Positions 34,474 through 42,489 of a DNA stretch of 64,000 nucleotides are shown in pieces. Positions within the stretch are counted from its first letter, which is position 1, and each line of letters opens with the position of its first letter. The stretch covers positions 1-64,000 of the forward strand of contig JABAQQ010000024.1 in NCBI GenBank assembly GCA_019187225.1, given 5' to 3'. The position numbers were made by a program, and so were the translations under genes. The stretch is from Saprospiraceae bacterium (GTDB taxonomy: Bacteria > Bacteroidota > Bacteroidia > Chitinophagales > Saprospiraceae). The notes beneath the pieces were generated by a model. The model saw only the letters and a program-made list of their open reading frames with translations, was not told the origin of the DNA and did not search any database.

Positions 34474-36513
34474 TCATTCGGCAAGAGATGACTGGGGAAT
34501 TTCAATGCTCACAAACGTTCCTTTCCCCGGCGCGGCATCTAAATGCATTTTGCCGTGTAACACTTCCACGCGGGTGCGGATATTGGAAAGACCGATGCCG
34601 CTGGCACTGTTGTTTGCCGCTTCAAAACCCTGGCCATCGTCCTCCGCCGTGAGCAGTAAATTTCCGTCGTCGTCCAGCAACTGTAAATTGACCGACCGGG
34701 CGCGGGCGTGTTTCAGCACGTTGGCCAGGAGTTCCTGCGCGATCCGATACAGATGAATTTTAGCCAGGTTATTTACTTTTTCCAGTGGATAATTGGAATA
34801 AAAATGAACTGCCAGCCCCGGCTGTGCCTGCTGAATGCGCGTCGCCAGGTCTTCCAGCGCCGTGCGCAATCCGGTGGTATCTAAAGCTTTCGACATCAGA
34901 TCGTGTGAAATGCCGCGCACTTCCCGGTATGTCACATCGAGGTCGTCGGCGATATCGGCCACTTTCCGGGCAATCGCCGGGTCGGCAGATAATTCATCGC
35001 GCAAGGCGTCAATTTTCATGTTGATCGCGGCGAGGTTCACACAGGCGCCGTCGTGCAATTCGCGGGCAATGCGTTTGCGTTCGTTTTCCACGCCGAGGAT
35101 AAGCGCATTCAGACCCTGTTCCCTTGCACGCGCGAGGCGAAGTTGGTTTTTCTGGTTTTTTTCTATCAACCGAAAATAACGCCGCACGGCAAAATGAAAC
35201 ACCAACACCATTTCAAGAAAAAAAGCAACGATGACGAAAGGCGAAAGGAAAAACGTGTTGGCGATGCCGAACATGGCCAGCAAGCGGTCGGAAACATCGA
35301 AACCGGAGGAACCCCAGCCTAAGTGTTGCAGTGAGGTGATGGTGACACCGATGAAATTGAGCGCAACGACCAAAAGCAGCCACGAAAAGCGGCGGCGGCG
35401 TTCCAGCAACAATTCACGCAGCAGCCAACCCAACATTACCAAACTGAAAAGAAACAAAAACCCGACAAATACGCTGAATACTTCTTTGGTGAATACTCCC
35501 AGCAGCAGAATGAACAGGAAAATACCGATGGCCGTATCAATAAAGCGGTTGAAACGCGGCGCGATTTTGGGCAGATCGAAATACAACCTGAAAAACTGGA
35601 TGCCCAATACCAACCGGAGGTTGTTGAGGGCCATCGGCACAACGTGCTGCCACTCGCCGTGGTCCTTCCAGATATACATAAAACCCAGGCCCAGATGCGC
35701 CGGTATAAAAAGCGCCGTCAGCAGCACATAGCCAAAATAGTACCAGTGAAAAGGCTGTTTGGAAACAACAATAAGAATGGACAGCAGGATAAGGAACAAT
35801 GCGGTGAAAACATAAAAGATCGTCATCATTATGTCTACTATCCATTGCTGGCGCCCTCCTTTGATGCGCTCCTGCTCTTCAAACAGCAAAATGCGCAGGT
35901 GCAATGGCGCATCCGATTGAAGGCGTAAATAAAACCATGCGGTGCTGTCGGCAGCAATGCTCGCAGGAAAGAGAAAGTTCCGGAAATGCGGATCATAACG
36001 GGCAGCGAATGAAGAGTCCGTACCGGTCATGTACATCGTATCTGCTTGGGTGCCAAGGGAATAAAAAGTGATGTGATTGATGAAGGGATTGACCACTTCG
36101 ACGAGAAAATCCTCTCTAAGGGTCGAATTTTTAACGGCAAAGCGCATCCAGTAAATGGCGCGCGCATCCCCTATAAAATTGCAGCAGGGATTTTTGGTTG
36201 CAAATATGGAATCGGGTAACGAGCGGATAATTTTTTTTGCGCTGATTTTACCCTGCATTTTGATTGAAAACAGCGAATCGAGCAAGAGGCTCTTTGGAAT
36301 ATTGGCATCGCCGTTTTTTAACACCTGAACGCTTACCTGCCGCTCGAGCATGTATTTGGCAGTGTCCGCAAACATCTGCGCAGTCAGCCTCATTGGCTTG
36401 TAGGTCTTATCCTTATCCCTCTTGACAGCGGGTAATTTATCCGACAAACGCCAAAATCCCATTGCGACTGCCAGCAGCAGTGCCATTGTGATGAACAGGT
36501 TTGCTTTCTGCAT
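34474..36513 (-). CDS. 7TMR-DISM sensor histidine kinase (NarX-type HisKA_3)
   Basis: A 679-residue membrane kinase. Signal-like helix 5-25; an extracellular 7TMR-DISM type-2 domain (about 60-235: AIYWMRFAVKNSTLREDFLVEVVNPFINHITFYSLG, quoted in parts); seven membrane helices about 240-435; coiled coil; HisKA_3 with phospho-accepting His487 (RIARELHDGACVNLA) and a HATPase domain (AEDDGQGFEAANNSASGIGLSNI). The family senses sugars or other small ligands. It faces the NarL regulator at 33791-34444, matching HisKA_3/NarL pairing. Confidence 0.93.
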   Translation of the reverse strand: MQKANLFITMALLLAVAMGFWRLSDKLPAVKRDKDKTYKPMRLTAQMFADTAKYMLERQVSVQVLKNGDANIPKSLLLDSLFSIKMQGKISAKKIIRSLPDSIFATKNPCCNFIGDARAIYWMRFAVKNSTLREDFLVEVVNPFINHITFYSLGTQADTMYMTGTDSSFAARYDPHFRNFLFPASIAADSTAWFYLRLQSDAPLHLRILLFEEQERIKGGRQQWIVDIMMTIFYVFTALFLILLSILIVVSKQPFHWYYFGYVLLTALFIPAHLGLGFMYIWKDHGEWQHVVPMALNNLRLVLGIQFFRLYFDLPKIAPRFNRFIDTAIGIFLFILLLGVFTKEVFSVFVGFLFLFSLVMLGWLLRELLLERRRRFSWLLLVVALNFIGVTITSLQHLGWGSSGFDVSDRLLAMFGIANTFFLSPFVIVAFFLEMVLVFHFAVRRYFRLIEKNQKNQLRLARAREQGLNALILGVENERKRIARELHDGACVNLAAINMKIDALRDELSADPAIARKVADIADDLDVTYREVRGISHDLMSKALDTTGLRTALEDLATRIQQAQPGLAVHFYSNYPLEKVNNLAKIHLYRIAQELLANVLKHARARSVNLQLLDDDGNLLLTAEDDGQGFEAANNSASGIGLSNIRTRVEVLHGKMHLDAAPGKGTFVSIEIPQSSLAE

Positions 36514-36664
36514 ACGACGAAGAGATTAAAATCCGCTGCTCGTATTGCTACAAGACGTTGTTTGAAAAAATGGGTATTACAAAAGTGGCTTACTTTTGAA
36601 TGGGCAGGCAATGGAATAGGTAGTGATTTTAAAAAAATCACGGTTCTCCCGGAAAACCGGGAAC

Positions 36665-37072
36665 TCAGGCAGGATATTCCACAAAATTGCGGGGCGTCTC
36701 GTAAAGCCTTACGTGGAGGTCGTATTTTTGAGGAATCTGCTGGCGCAGGATCATATAGATCACCACGCAGATATTTTCAGCCGTCGGGTTCAGGTTTTTA
36801 AACTCCTCTGTGTCGAGATTGAGGTTTTTATGGTCGAAACGGCGCTCGATCTGCTCTTTTATCAATGAAGACAACCAACCGAGATCAACGACCATGCCCG
36901 TTTCCGGATCAATTTCACCCGTCACTTTGACTTCCAACTCGTAGTTGTGCCCGTGCCAGTTGGGGTTGTTGCACAGCCCGAACACCTCGCGATTTTTTTC
37001 ATCAGACCAGGTGGGATTGTGCAGCCGGTGAGCAGCGTTGAAATGGGCGCGGCGAATAACGGCGACTTTCAT
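36665..37072 (-). CDS. queD: 6-pyruvoyl-tetrahydropterin synthase / QueD family protein
   Basis: A 135-residue pterin-forming enzyme, by family either the queuosine-pathway 6-carboxy-tetrahydropterin synthase (QueD) or a PTPS homologue. Zinc ligands His15 (FNAAHRL), His40 and His42 (HGHNY), catalytic Cys34 (CNNPNWHGH) and the C-terminal ETPRNFVEY are present. An Asp-His catalytic region lies at RRFDHKNLN and a pterin-binding PTAENI follows. Start taken at ATG 37072 (MKVAVIRRAHFNAAH); the frame extends to 37216 without family support. Its neighbours do not include other que genes. Confidence 0.88.
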   Translation of the reverse strand: MKVAVIRRAHFNAAHRLHNPTWSDEKNREVFGLCNNPNWHGHNYELEVKVTGEIDPETGMVVDLGWLSSLIKEQIERRFDHKNLNLDTEEFKNLNPTAENICVVIYMILRQQIPQKYDLHVRLYETPRNFVEYPA

Positions 37073-37415
37073 GTGCGAGAGGTGGTTTTGTTGTTTAAAC
37101 TGCTTTGAAACGAAATAGTTTGAACACAAAAATGCACTCTTTTGCACAATCGCACATTCAAGCATACTTTTCCGTACCTTCGCGCCGACACAGAATCCCT
37201 CAAACAGCGCAGTCATACCTGACTCTCCATATAAAAGGCAGATTTCTTTCGCCGCAAGATGGTCTGACGATTTTTAATTTGGAATATTTACGGAGCATTT
37301 TCGGCACCGTTCGTCTGACCGCAATGAAGTCAAATAGCGCAGTGCTGTTGACGGAGGTTTTGTGTATCCCATGCTAGACACAGGCGTCTTTCGTGGGGTT
37401 TCGTCGGCACAAAAC
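37073..37415. other. Divergent intergenic region between queD and holB
   Basis: A 343-base gap. I see no open frame or RNA gene that I can support. It contains a candidate promoter (37141-37172) for holB and A/T-rich sequence before queD. The holB frame is open into it up to 37362, but those codons have no family match. Confidence 0.55.
37141..37172 (+). promoter_or_regulatory. Candidate sigma-70 promoter upstream of holB
   Basis: TTTG at 37141-37144 is separated by 20 bases from TACTTTTC at 37165-37172, one mismatch to the Bacteroidota -7 consensus TAnnTTTG. Transcription would begin near 37179, giving a long leader of about 235 bases before the chosen holB start. Confidence 0.4.
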
Positions 37416-38567
37416 ATGGTTTTCAGCGACATTATCGGTCAAAACAGGACAAAATCGTTCCTCGTACAACTTGCCCAAAGCGAGCGCATCCCTCATGCCC
37501 TGCTTTTTCTGGGGCCGACGGGCAGCGGCAACCTGGCATTGGCCGTCGCATTCGCCCAGTTGTTGCAGTGCGAAAACCAACCCGCAATCCGCAATCCGCA
37601 ATCCGAAATCAACAATGCCTGTGGCGAATGCCCGGCATGCCGCAAAGCCGCTCAATTCGCACACCCCGACATCCATTTTTCTTTTCCAACCGTAGGAACC
37701 AACGCCGTTAGCACAGAATACCTGAAAGAATGGCGTGCCGCCTTGACCGAAAACCCCTACATGGATGTGAATATGTGGCTCCAACGCCTCGGCGCGGAAA
37801 ACAAACAGGGCAATATCACAAAAGAAGAATGCAACGCCATCATCAAAAAATTAAGCCTTAAAGCCTTTGAAGGACGGTACAAGATACTTGTGATGTGGCT
37901 GCCCGAATATCTCGGCAAAGAAGGCAACCGCTTGTTGAAACTCATCGAAGAACCACCTGAACAGACCATTTTTTTGCTCGCCGCCGAAAATCAGGATATG
38001 ATCCTGAATACCATTCTGTCGCGTTGCCAGTTGGTGAAAACCGGCTTTTTGAGCGATGAAGAAGTGATGGGTGGCCTCCTGCGAAAGCGCAGCCTCGATG
38101 AAAACCGCGCCCGTCAGATCGCGTTTTTAGCCGATGGCGATTTCAATACGGCCCTTCAGGTAGCCGACAACCCCGAAAACGACGACGCCCGCCTGTTGCT
38201 CGACTGGTTGCGCAAATGCTGGCGCGGCAATGGCGTGGAACTCGTAAAATGGACGGAGGAATTCGCCAAACTCGGACGCGAAAACCAAAAGCAATTCCTC
38301 CATTACGGCCTGCATTTTTTGCGGGAGTTGATGGCGCTCGTAGTAGCCCCCCCGGGCTCCCCCATGAGGGGGGCGGAGGGGGCCCGCCTTCGCCCCGAAG
38401 AACTCGCTACCGCTCAAAATATGGCGAAAGTGCTTGATTTTGAAAAAATAGCGCATTTGGTAAACCTTTTCAATGACAACATCTACTACGTGGAAAGAAA
38501 CGCTAACCCAAAAATCCTGTTTCTGGACACTTCGATTCAAATGAACCGCATTTTAAAAAGTGCCTGA
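37416..38567 (+). CDS. holB: DNA polymerase III delta' subunit (clamp loader), carrying two in-frame repeats
   Basis: A 383-residue AAA+ clamp-loader subunit. The degenerate P-loop GPTGSGNLALA (33-43; Asn replaces Lys as in inactive delta' subunits) and the zinc-binding cysteines (Cys69, 72, 75: ACGECPACRKAA) identify it. IEEPPEQTIFLLAAENQDMILNTILSRCQ (quoted in parts) is the usual sensor region. Two segments look inserted: QPAIRNPQSEIN (residues 55-66), coded by a 7-base repeat also present in ribE, and PPGSPMRGAEGARL (residues 312-325), coded by a G/C-rich palindromic repeat. Start at ATG 37416 (MVFSDIIGQ). It overlaps the next gene by 8 bases. Confidence 0.93.
   Translation: MVFSDIIGQNRTKSFLVQLAQSERIPHALLFLGPTGSGNLALAVAFAQLLQCENQPAIRNPQSEINNACGECPACRKAAQFAHPDIHFSFPTVGTNAVSTEYLKEWRAALTENPYMDVNMWLQRLGAENKQGNITKEECNAIIKKLSLKAFEGRYKILVMWLPEYLGKEGNRLLKLIEEPPEQTIFLLAAENQDMILNTILSRCQLVKTGFLSDEEVMGGLLRKRSLDENRARQIAFLADGDFNTALQVADNPENDDARLLLDWLRKCWRGNGVELVKWTEEFAKLGRENQKQFLHYGLHFLRELMALVVAPPGSPMRGAEGARLRPEELATAQNMAKVLDFEKIAHLVNLFNDNIYYVERNANPKILFLDTSIQMNRILKSA
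37581..37613. repeat. (CCGCAAT)n repeat inside holB
   Basis: Three to four 7-base CCGCAAT units in frame within holB (CCCGCAATCCGCAATCCGCA and the following ATCCGAAATC). The same family occurs as the arms of the intergenic repeat at 10143-10413 and inside ribE at 44894-44945. Confidence 0.85.
38347..38385. repeat. G/C-rich palindromic repeat inside holB
   Basis: A nearly self-complementary stretch CCCCCCGGGCTCCCCCATGA followed by GGGGGGCGGAGGGGGCCC. It is coded in frame as PPGSPMRGAEGA. The composition (almost only C and G with one ATGA) differs strongly from the surrounding holB DNA. I recall similar CCCCGGGCTCCCCATGAGGG elements in intergenic regions of other Bacteroidota. Confidence 0.8.
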
Positions 38568-38832
38568 AGACAAAAAAATATTTACGCTGAAACGCATCGG
38601 CCTGATCGCTCTGATGACCGCGCTCATCGGAACAGGCGCCTACGTCACGGCGCATGAATTCAACGACGGTGTCATCACCCCGGCAGTGATAGGCTCGGTG
38701 TTTCTCGGCATGGCTTTTCCCAATTTACTGATCGCCGGCATGATGCGATTGTTCCGGGTGCATGTGGGCAAGGTTTTCTTGTTAATAGCGGCCATTTGCA
38801 TCGTTATCGGTATCGTGCTGATTGCCATTTAA
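38560..38832 (+). CDS. Small membrane protein, unknown function
   Basis: A 90-residue protein starting with GTG at 38560, overlapping the holB stop by 8 bases, which indicates translational coupling. Three hydrophobic helices are visible (about 12-30, 38-60, 67-90: LIALMTALIGTGAYVTAH, VIGSVFLGMAFPNLLIAGMM, VFLLIAAICIVIGIVLIAI). No recognisable family. The gap to ricT (59 bases) is entirely filled by a low-complexity repeat. Confidence 0.7.
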   Translation: MPEDKKIFTLKRIGLIALMTALIGTGAYVTAHEFNDGVITPAVIGSVFLGMAFPNLLIAGMMRLFRVHVGKVFLLIAAICIVIGIVLIAI

Positions 38833-38891
38833 ACCTAAAAACCAGTCACTAATCCCCCGTTCAACCAATCACCAATAACTGATAACCAACC
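38833..38891. repeat. AACCAATCACCAATAACTG-type repeat exactly filling the gap before ricT
   Basis: From the TAA stop of the small membrane protein to the ATG of ricT, the DNA is A/C-rich repeats of AACCAATAACC type, with no other sequence. It is the opposite orientation to the copies following the M48 and PadR genes. Confidence 0.7.
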
Positions 38892-40385
38892 ATGGGCTGT
38901 ATAGGATGTTCCTGTTCGACAGGTAAAGATAGCGTCAGCGGTTGCCGTTCCAACGGCGGCTGCGCTTCCGGCGGCTGCAACCGCCACAACACGTACGACT
39001 GGATAACGGCAATGGGCATTTCGGATGCCAAGCCGTTCGATACGGTGGAAGTGAGTTTTAAAAACGGTTCGCGCAAGGAGTTTTTCAAAAATCCGCCTTA
39101 TACCCGCGCTACAACGGGCGACTGGGTCGTCGTGGAATCGCCTTCGGGCGGCTTCGATGTGGGCAAAGTCTCGCTTTCGGGCGAATTGGTGCGGTTGCAA
39201 ATGAAACGCAAGCGCGTCCGTCCCGACGCCCGCCTGCAGACCGTCGTGCGCAAAGCCCACGAGCGCGACCTCGAACGGCTCGACGAAGTGCGCCGCCAGG
39301 AACGCGACGTGATGATCCAGGCGCGCGTCATCGCCCGCACCCTCGATCTGGATATGAAGATCGGCGACGTGGAGTTCCAGGGCGATGGCCGCAAATGCAC
39401 CTTTTACTACACTGCCGACGGGCGCGTGGACTTCCGCGAGCTGATCCGCAGTTACGCGCGGGAATTCAAAGTAAAAATCGAGATGCGCCAGATCGGCGCC
39501 CGGCAGGAATCGGCCCGCATCGGCGGTCTCGGCAACTGCGGACGCGAACTCTGCTGCTCCACCTGGCTTTCCGAATTCAAAAGTGTGAATACGGCAGCGG
39601 CACGCTATCAGAATCTCGCCATCAACCAGACCAAACTCTCCGGGATGTGCGGCCGCCTCAAGTGCTGCCTCAACTACGAACTCGATACCTATATTGACGC
39701 CCTCGAGGATTTCCCCGACCGCGCCGAGCGCCTGAAAACAGCTGCCGGGATGGCCATCCTGGTCAAAACCGATGTGTTCAAACGCCTGATGTTCTATACT
39801 TACGCCGAGAATCGGGGCAAGTTCTACGCCATCCACGTAGACCAGATCTGGGAGGCGCTCGACATGATCAAACAAGGCAACCTGCCCGGCAGTCTCGACG
39901 ACATCCTCGCTATGGCTCCCCCACCCGACGTGGAAGAGTCCGAAGAAGTGGAACCCGATTTCGAGAATGTGCACGACGTCATCGAACTGCCCATCGAAAA
40001 ACGAAAAAAGAAAAAGAAAAAGAGCAAAAAAGGCCGCGACCGCTCCCAAAGCGCCGCTGCTGCCGTAGAAAAAGCAGCACAGGACGAAATCGCGCAAAGC
40101 CGTCAGCAACAACGCCCGTCCGACAGGCCCGACGACCGCCGCCGTCCCGAACAACGACCGGACAACCGTCCGCCGCGCCCCGACGACCGCCGCGACAGAC
40201 CGCAAAACAGACCCGACCAACGCGACCAGCGTCCGCCGCGGCCGGAAAACCGCCCGGCAGAGAAACAGGAGAATAACCCGCCAAAGTCCGAACAACCGGC
40301 TCCGCCCAAAACCGGCAACAATGGCGGAGGCGACAACCGTAACCGCGATAAAAGGAAGTTCAAAGGGAAAGGGCCGAGGAAATAA
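38892..40385 (+). CDS. ricT: RicT/YaaT-type PSP1 protein with long Arg/Pro/Asp-rich tail
   Basis: A 497-residue protein. The N-terminus is Cys-rich (Cys3, Cys6 and Cys8 in MGCIGCSCSTG, and further cysteines to about 29), as in Bacteroidota members, and the PSP1 domain (about 80-260) carries GNCGRELCCSTW and MCGRLKCCLNYE. In B. subtilis RicT (YaaT) is part of a RicA-RicF-RicT complex with Fe-S clusters affecting RNA processing and development; here only this subunit is present. The C-terminal 120 residues (about 375-497) are almost only R, P, D, Q, N, K, with repeated RPDDRR and RPDNRPPRP, and are predicted disordered. Confidence 0.9.
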   Translation: MGCIGCSCSTGKDSVSGCRSNGGCASGGCNRHNTYDWITAMGISDAKPFDTVEVSFKNGSRKEFFKNPPYTRATTGDWVVVESPSGGFDVGKVSLSGELVRLQMKRKRVRPDARLQTVVRKAHERDLERLDEVRRQERDVMIQARVIARTLDLDMKIGDVEFQGDGRKCTFYYTADGRVDFRELIRSYAREFKVKIEMRQIGARQESARIGGLGNCGRELCCSTWLSEFKSVNTAAARYQNLAINQTKLSGMCGRLKCCLNYELDTYIDALEDFPDRAERLKTAAGMAILVKTDVFKRLMFYTYAENRGKFYAIHVDQIWEALDMIKQGNLPGSLDDILAMAPPPDVEESEEVEPDFENVHDVIELPIEKRKKKKKKSKKGRDRSQSAAAAVEKAAQDEIAQSRQQQRPSDRPDDRRRPEQRPDNRPPRPDDRRDRPQNRPDQRDQRPPRPENRPAEKQENNPPKSEQPAPPKTGNNGGGDNRNRDKRKFKGKGPRK

Positions 40386-40410
40386 TGTGGATTTGAAAAC
40401 AGTTTACACT

Positions 40411-40418
40411 TAAATTTG
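40411..40418 (+). promoter_or_regulatory. Candidate -7 promoter element for the vapBC-like pair
   Basis: TAAATTTG is a perfect match to TAnnTTTG. A TTTG at 40392-40395 is only 15 bases upstream, closer than the usual 19-21, so the -33 element is doubtful. Leader to the ATG at 40450 would be about 25 bases. Confidence 0.4.
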
Positions 40419-40449
40419 TCCTGTTTTTAAATCAACAAGCAAATTGAGA

Positions 40450-40683
40450 ATGACAGAAATAACGCTAAAAATAAAACGCCCTGAAGATTTGGAACTGGTG
40501 ATGCAGTGGGTCAAACGCCTTCGCATACCTTATTCCAAAAATGTTGAACAAAAAAAACGCTCCGCATCTGATTTGCAGGAAACGATTAATTTTATTTTGG
40601 CTTGCCAAAATGATACCCCCTCTTTCGGTGATGCTCTTGAATGGCAACGACAAGAGCGCGAAGACTGCGACTTGCGCTCCTAA
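40450..40683 (+). CDS. Putative antitoxin of a VapBC-type toxin-antitoxin pair
   Basis: A 77-residue acidic/basic protein beginning MTEITLKIKRPEDLELVMQW. I do not recognise a known DNA-binding fold, but the size, the position directly before a PIN-domain gene (3-base gap) and the predicted helix-rich C-terminus (QETINFILACQ) fit an antitoxin of the type found upstream of VapC in Bacteroidota. The ATG at 40450 was used; a TTG lies two codons upstream. Confidence 0.65.
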   Translation: MTEITLKIKRPEDLELVMQWVKRLRIPYSKNVEQKKRSASDLQETINFILACQNDTPSFGDALEWQRQEREDCDLRS

Positions 40684-40685
40684 AT

Positions 40686-41051
40686 ATGAAAATTATTGAC
40701 TCTAACATCATCATCTATTCCTACCAATCTGCTTTTTCATCTCTGAAATCCCTCGTCACGGATACAGATAATGCTATTTCGGCTATTACGAAAGTCGAAA
40801 TACCGGGGTTTCACGGGTTACAGCCTGGCGAAAAAACTTATTGCGAATCAGTTTTCAGTATACTGAAAGTTCAACCCTTGGACGACCGTGTTCTTGATGA
40901 AGCGATTCGTCTACGCCGAGCGCATAAAATGAAAATTGGCGATAGCCTGGTTGCCGCGACTGCATTGGTGCACAGTGCTGAACTTTTCACGCGCAACACC
41001 ATTGATTTCAAGAACATACCCGGATTGACAATTGTTAATCCAATACCCTGA
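40686..41051 (+). CDS. VapC-like PIN-domain ribonuclease toxin
   Basis: A 121-residue PIN-domain protein. The acidic active-site residues are Asp5 (IDSNIIIYS), Glu39 (TKVEIPGF), Asp in KIGDSLVAATAL and a final Asp in TIDFKNI. VapC toxins cleave tRNA or rRNA; here it would be neutralised by the upstream protein. The start ATG at 40686 is 3 bases after the antitoxin stop; an earlier ATG at 40641 lies inside the antitoxin frame and gives a basic extension without family match. The pair is inserted between ricT and lpdA, a plausible acquired module. Confidence 0.83.
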   Translation: MKIIDSNIIIYSYQSAFSSLKSLVTDTDNAISAITKVEIPGFHGLQPGEKTYCESVFSILKVQPLDDRVLDEAIRLRRAHKMKIGDSLVAATALVHSAELFTRNTIDFKNIPGLTIVNPIP

Positions 41052-41072
41052 TTTTCAGAAAATCAATTCTTT

Positions 41073-42479
41073 ATGACTTACGACGTTACCGTCATCGGCT
41101 CCGGCCCCGGTGGATATGTTGCCGCCATACGTTGCGCCCAACTGGGCCTCAAAACCGCCATCATCGAACGCTATTCCGTGCTCGGCGGCACCTGTCTCAA
41201 CGTGGGTTGCATCCCTTCCAAAGCGCTTTTGGACTCATCAGAGCACTATCATAACGCCCACACAAACTTTGCGACACACGGCATCGAACTCAAAGATTTG
41301 AAGGTCAATATGCCGCAAATGGTCAAACGGAAAAACGAGGTAGTGCTCGACAACAACAAGGGCGTCGAGTTTTTGATGAAGAAAAACAAAATTGACGTGT
41401 ACTACGGACACGGCTCTTTTGTCAACAAAAACCGCATCAGGATCACCACCCCCAGCGGCAACAACGAAGAAATAGAGACCGGCAAAGTCATTATCGCAAC
41501 GGGGTCGAAACCTATCGTACCGGCTAATTTCAATTACGACAAAAAACGCGTCATCACCAGCACCGAAGCGCTCAACATCGAAAAAGTGCCCGAAAGCATG
41601 GTCGTCATCGGAGGCGGCGTCATCGGACTGGAGCTTGGCAGCGTGTACGCCCGCCTCGGTACAAAAGTGACCATCGTCGAATATCTCGACCGTATCATCG
41701 CGGGTATGGATGCCGATTGCAGCCGAGAACTGACGCGAAGCCTGAAAAAACTCGGTATCGAATTCCAACTGCGCCATGCCGTCACCGAAGTCACGCCGTC
41801 CAGATCGAAAGTAAAAGTGGTCGCCAAAAGCCGCGACGACGAATCCAGGACGCTCTCTTGGGAGGCGGACTATTGCCTCGTCGCCATTGGACGCCGCCCC
41901 TATACCGATGGTTTGGGGCTTGAAAGTGTGGGCATTGCGCCCGATGAAAAAGGCCGCATTCCTGTCAATGATCACTTAGAAACCGCCGTGCCGGGCATCT
42001 ACGCCATCGGCGATGTCGTCAGAGGCGCGATGCTGGCGCACAAAGCGGAAGAAGAAGGCGTATTCGTCGCCGAGACCATCGCCGGCCAAAAACCGCACAT
42101 CCACTACCACCTCATCCCGGGCGTGGTGTACACCTGGCCGGAAGTGTCGGGCGTGGGTTACACGGAAGAAGAACTCAAGGAAAAAGGCGTCCCCTACAAA
42201 CCCGGTAAATTCCCTTTCCGCGCCCTCGGTCGCGCCCGCGCGAGCATGGACCTCGACGGCATGGTAAAAGTGCTGGCGCACAAGGAGACAGACGAAATTC
42301 TCGGCGTGCACATCGTAGGCGCCCGCGCAGCGGATCTGATCGCCGAAGCCGTTGCCTTGATGGAGTTCCGCGCTTCGGCAGAGGATGCCGCGCGCATGAG
42401 CCACGCCCACCCGACTTTTGCGGAAGCATTCAAAGAAGCATGCCTGTCAGCGACGGCCAACCGGGCGATCCAGTTGTAA
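41073..42479 (+). CDS. lpdA: Dihydrolipoyl dehydrogenase
   Basis: A 468-residue FAD/NAD flavoprotein, E3 of the 2-oxoacid dehydrogenase complexes. FAD-binding GSGPGGYVAAIR (8-20); redox-active disulfide Cys41/Cys46 in GGTCLNVGCIPS; NAD-binding GGGVIGLELGSVYARLG; second FAD motif TAVPGIYAIGDV; and catalytic HAHPTFAEAF near the C-terminus. It stands alone in the window, without the E1 and E2 genes, and converges with obgE with a 10-base gap. Confidence 0.96.
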   Translation: MTYDVTVIGSGPGGYVAAIRCAQLGLKTAIIERYSVLGGTCLNVGCIPSKALLDSSEHYHNAHTNFATHGIELKDLKVNMPQMVKRKNEVVLDNNKGVEFLMKKNKIDVYYGHGSFVNKNRIRITTPSGNNEEIETGKVIIATGSKPIVPANFNYDKKRVITSTEALNIEKVPESMVVIGGGVIGLELGSVYARLGTKVTIVEYLDRIIAGMDADCSRELTRSLKKLGIEFQLRHAVTEVTPSRSKVKVVAKSRDDESRTLSWEADYCLVAIGRRPYTDGLGLESVGIAPDEKGRIPVNDHLETAVPGIYAIGDVVRGAMLAHKAEEEGVFVAETIAGQKPHIHYHLIPGVVYTWPEVSGVGYTEEELKEKGVPYKPGKFPFRALGRARASMDLDGMVKVLAHKETDEILGVHIVGARAADLIAEAVALMEFRASAEDAARMSHAHPTFAEAFKEACLSATANRAIQL

Positions 42480-42489
42480 GGAGGTCACC

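Noticed and set aside
38835-40295. A 486-codon minus-strand open frame antisense to ricT
   Set aside because: It is created by the G/C-rich Arg/Pro codons of ricT's tail; no motifs support it.
40641-40685. Earlier start for the PIN-domain toxin inside the antitoxin gene
   Set aside because: The added basic residues have no family match and the ATG at 40686 gives the canonical start of a PIN domain.
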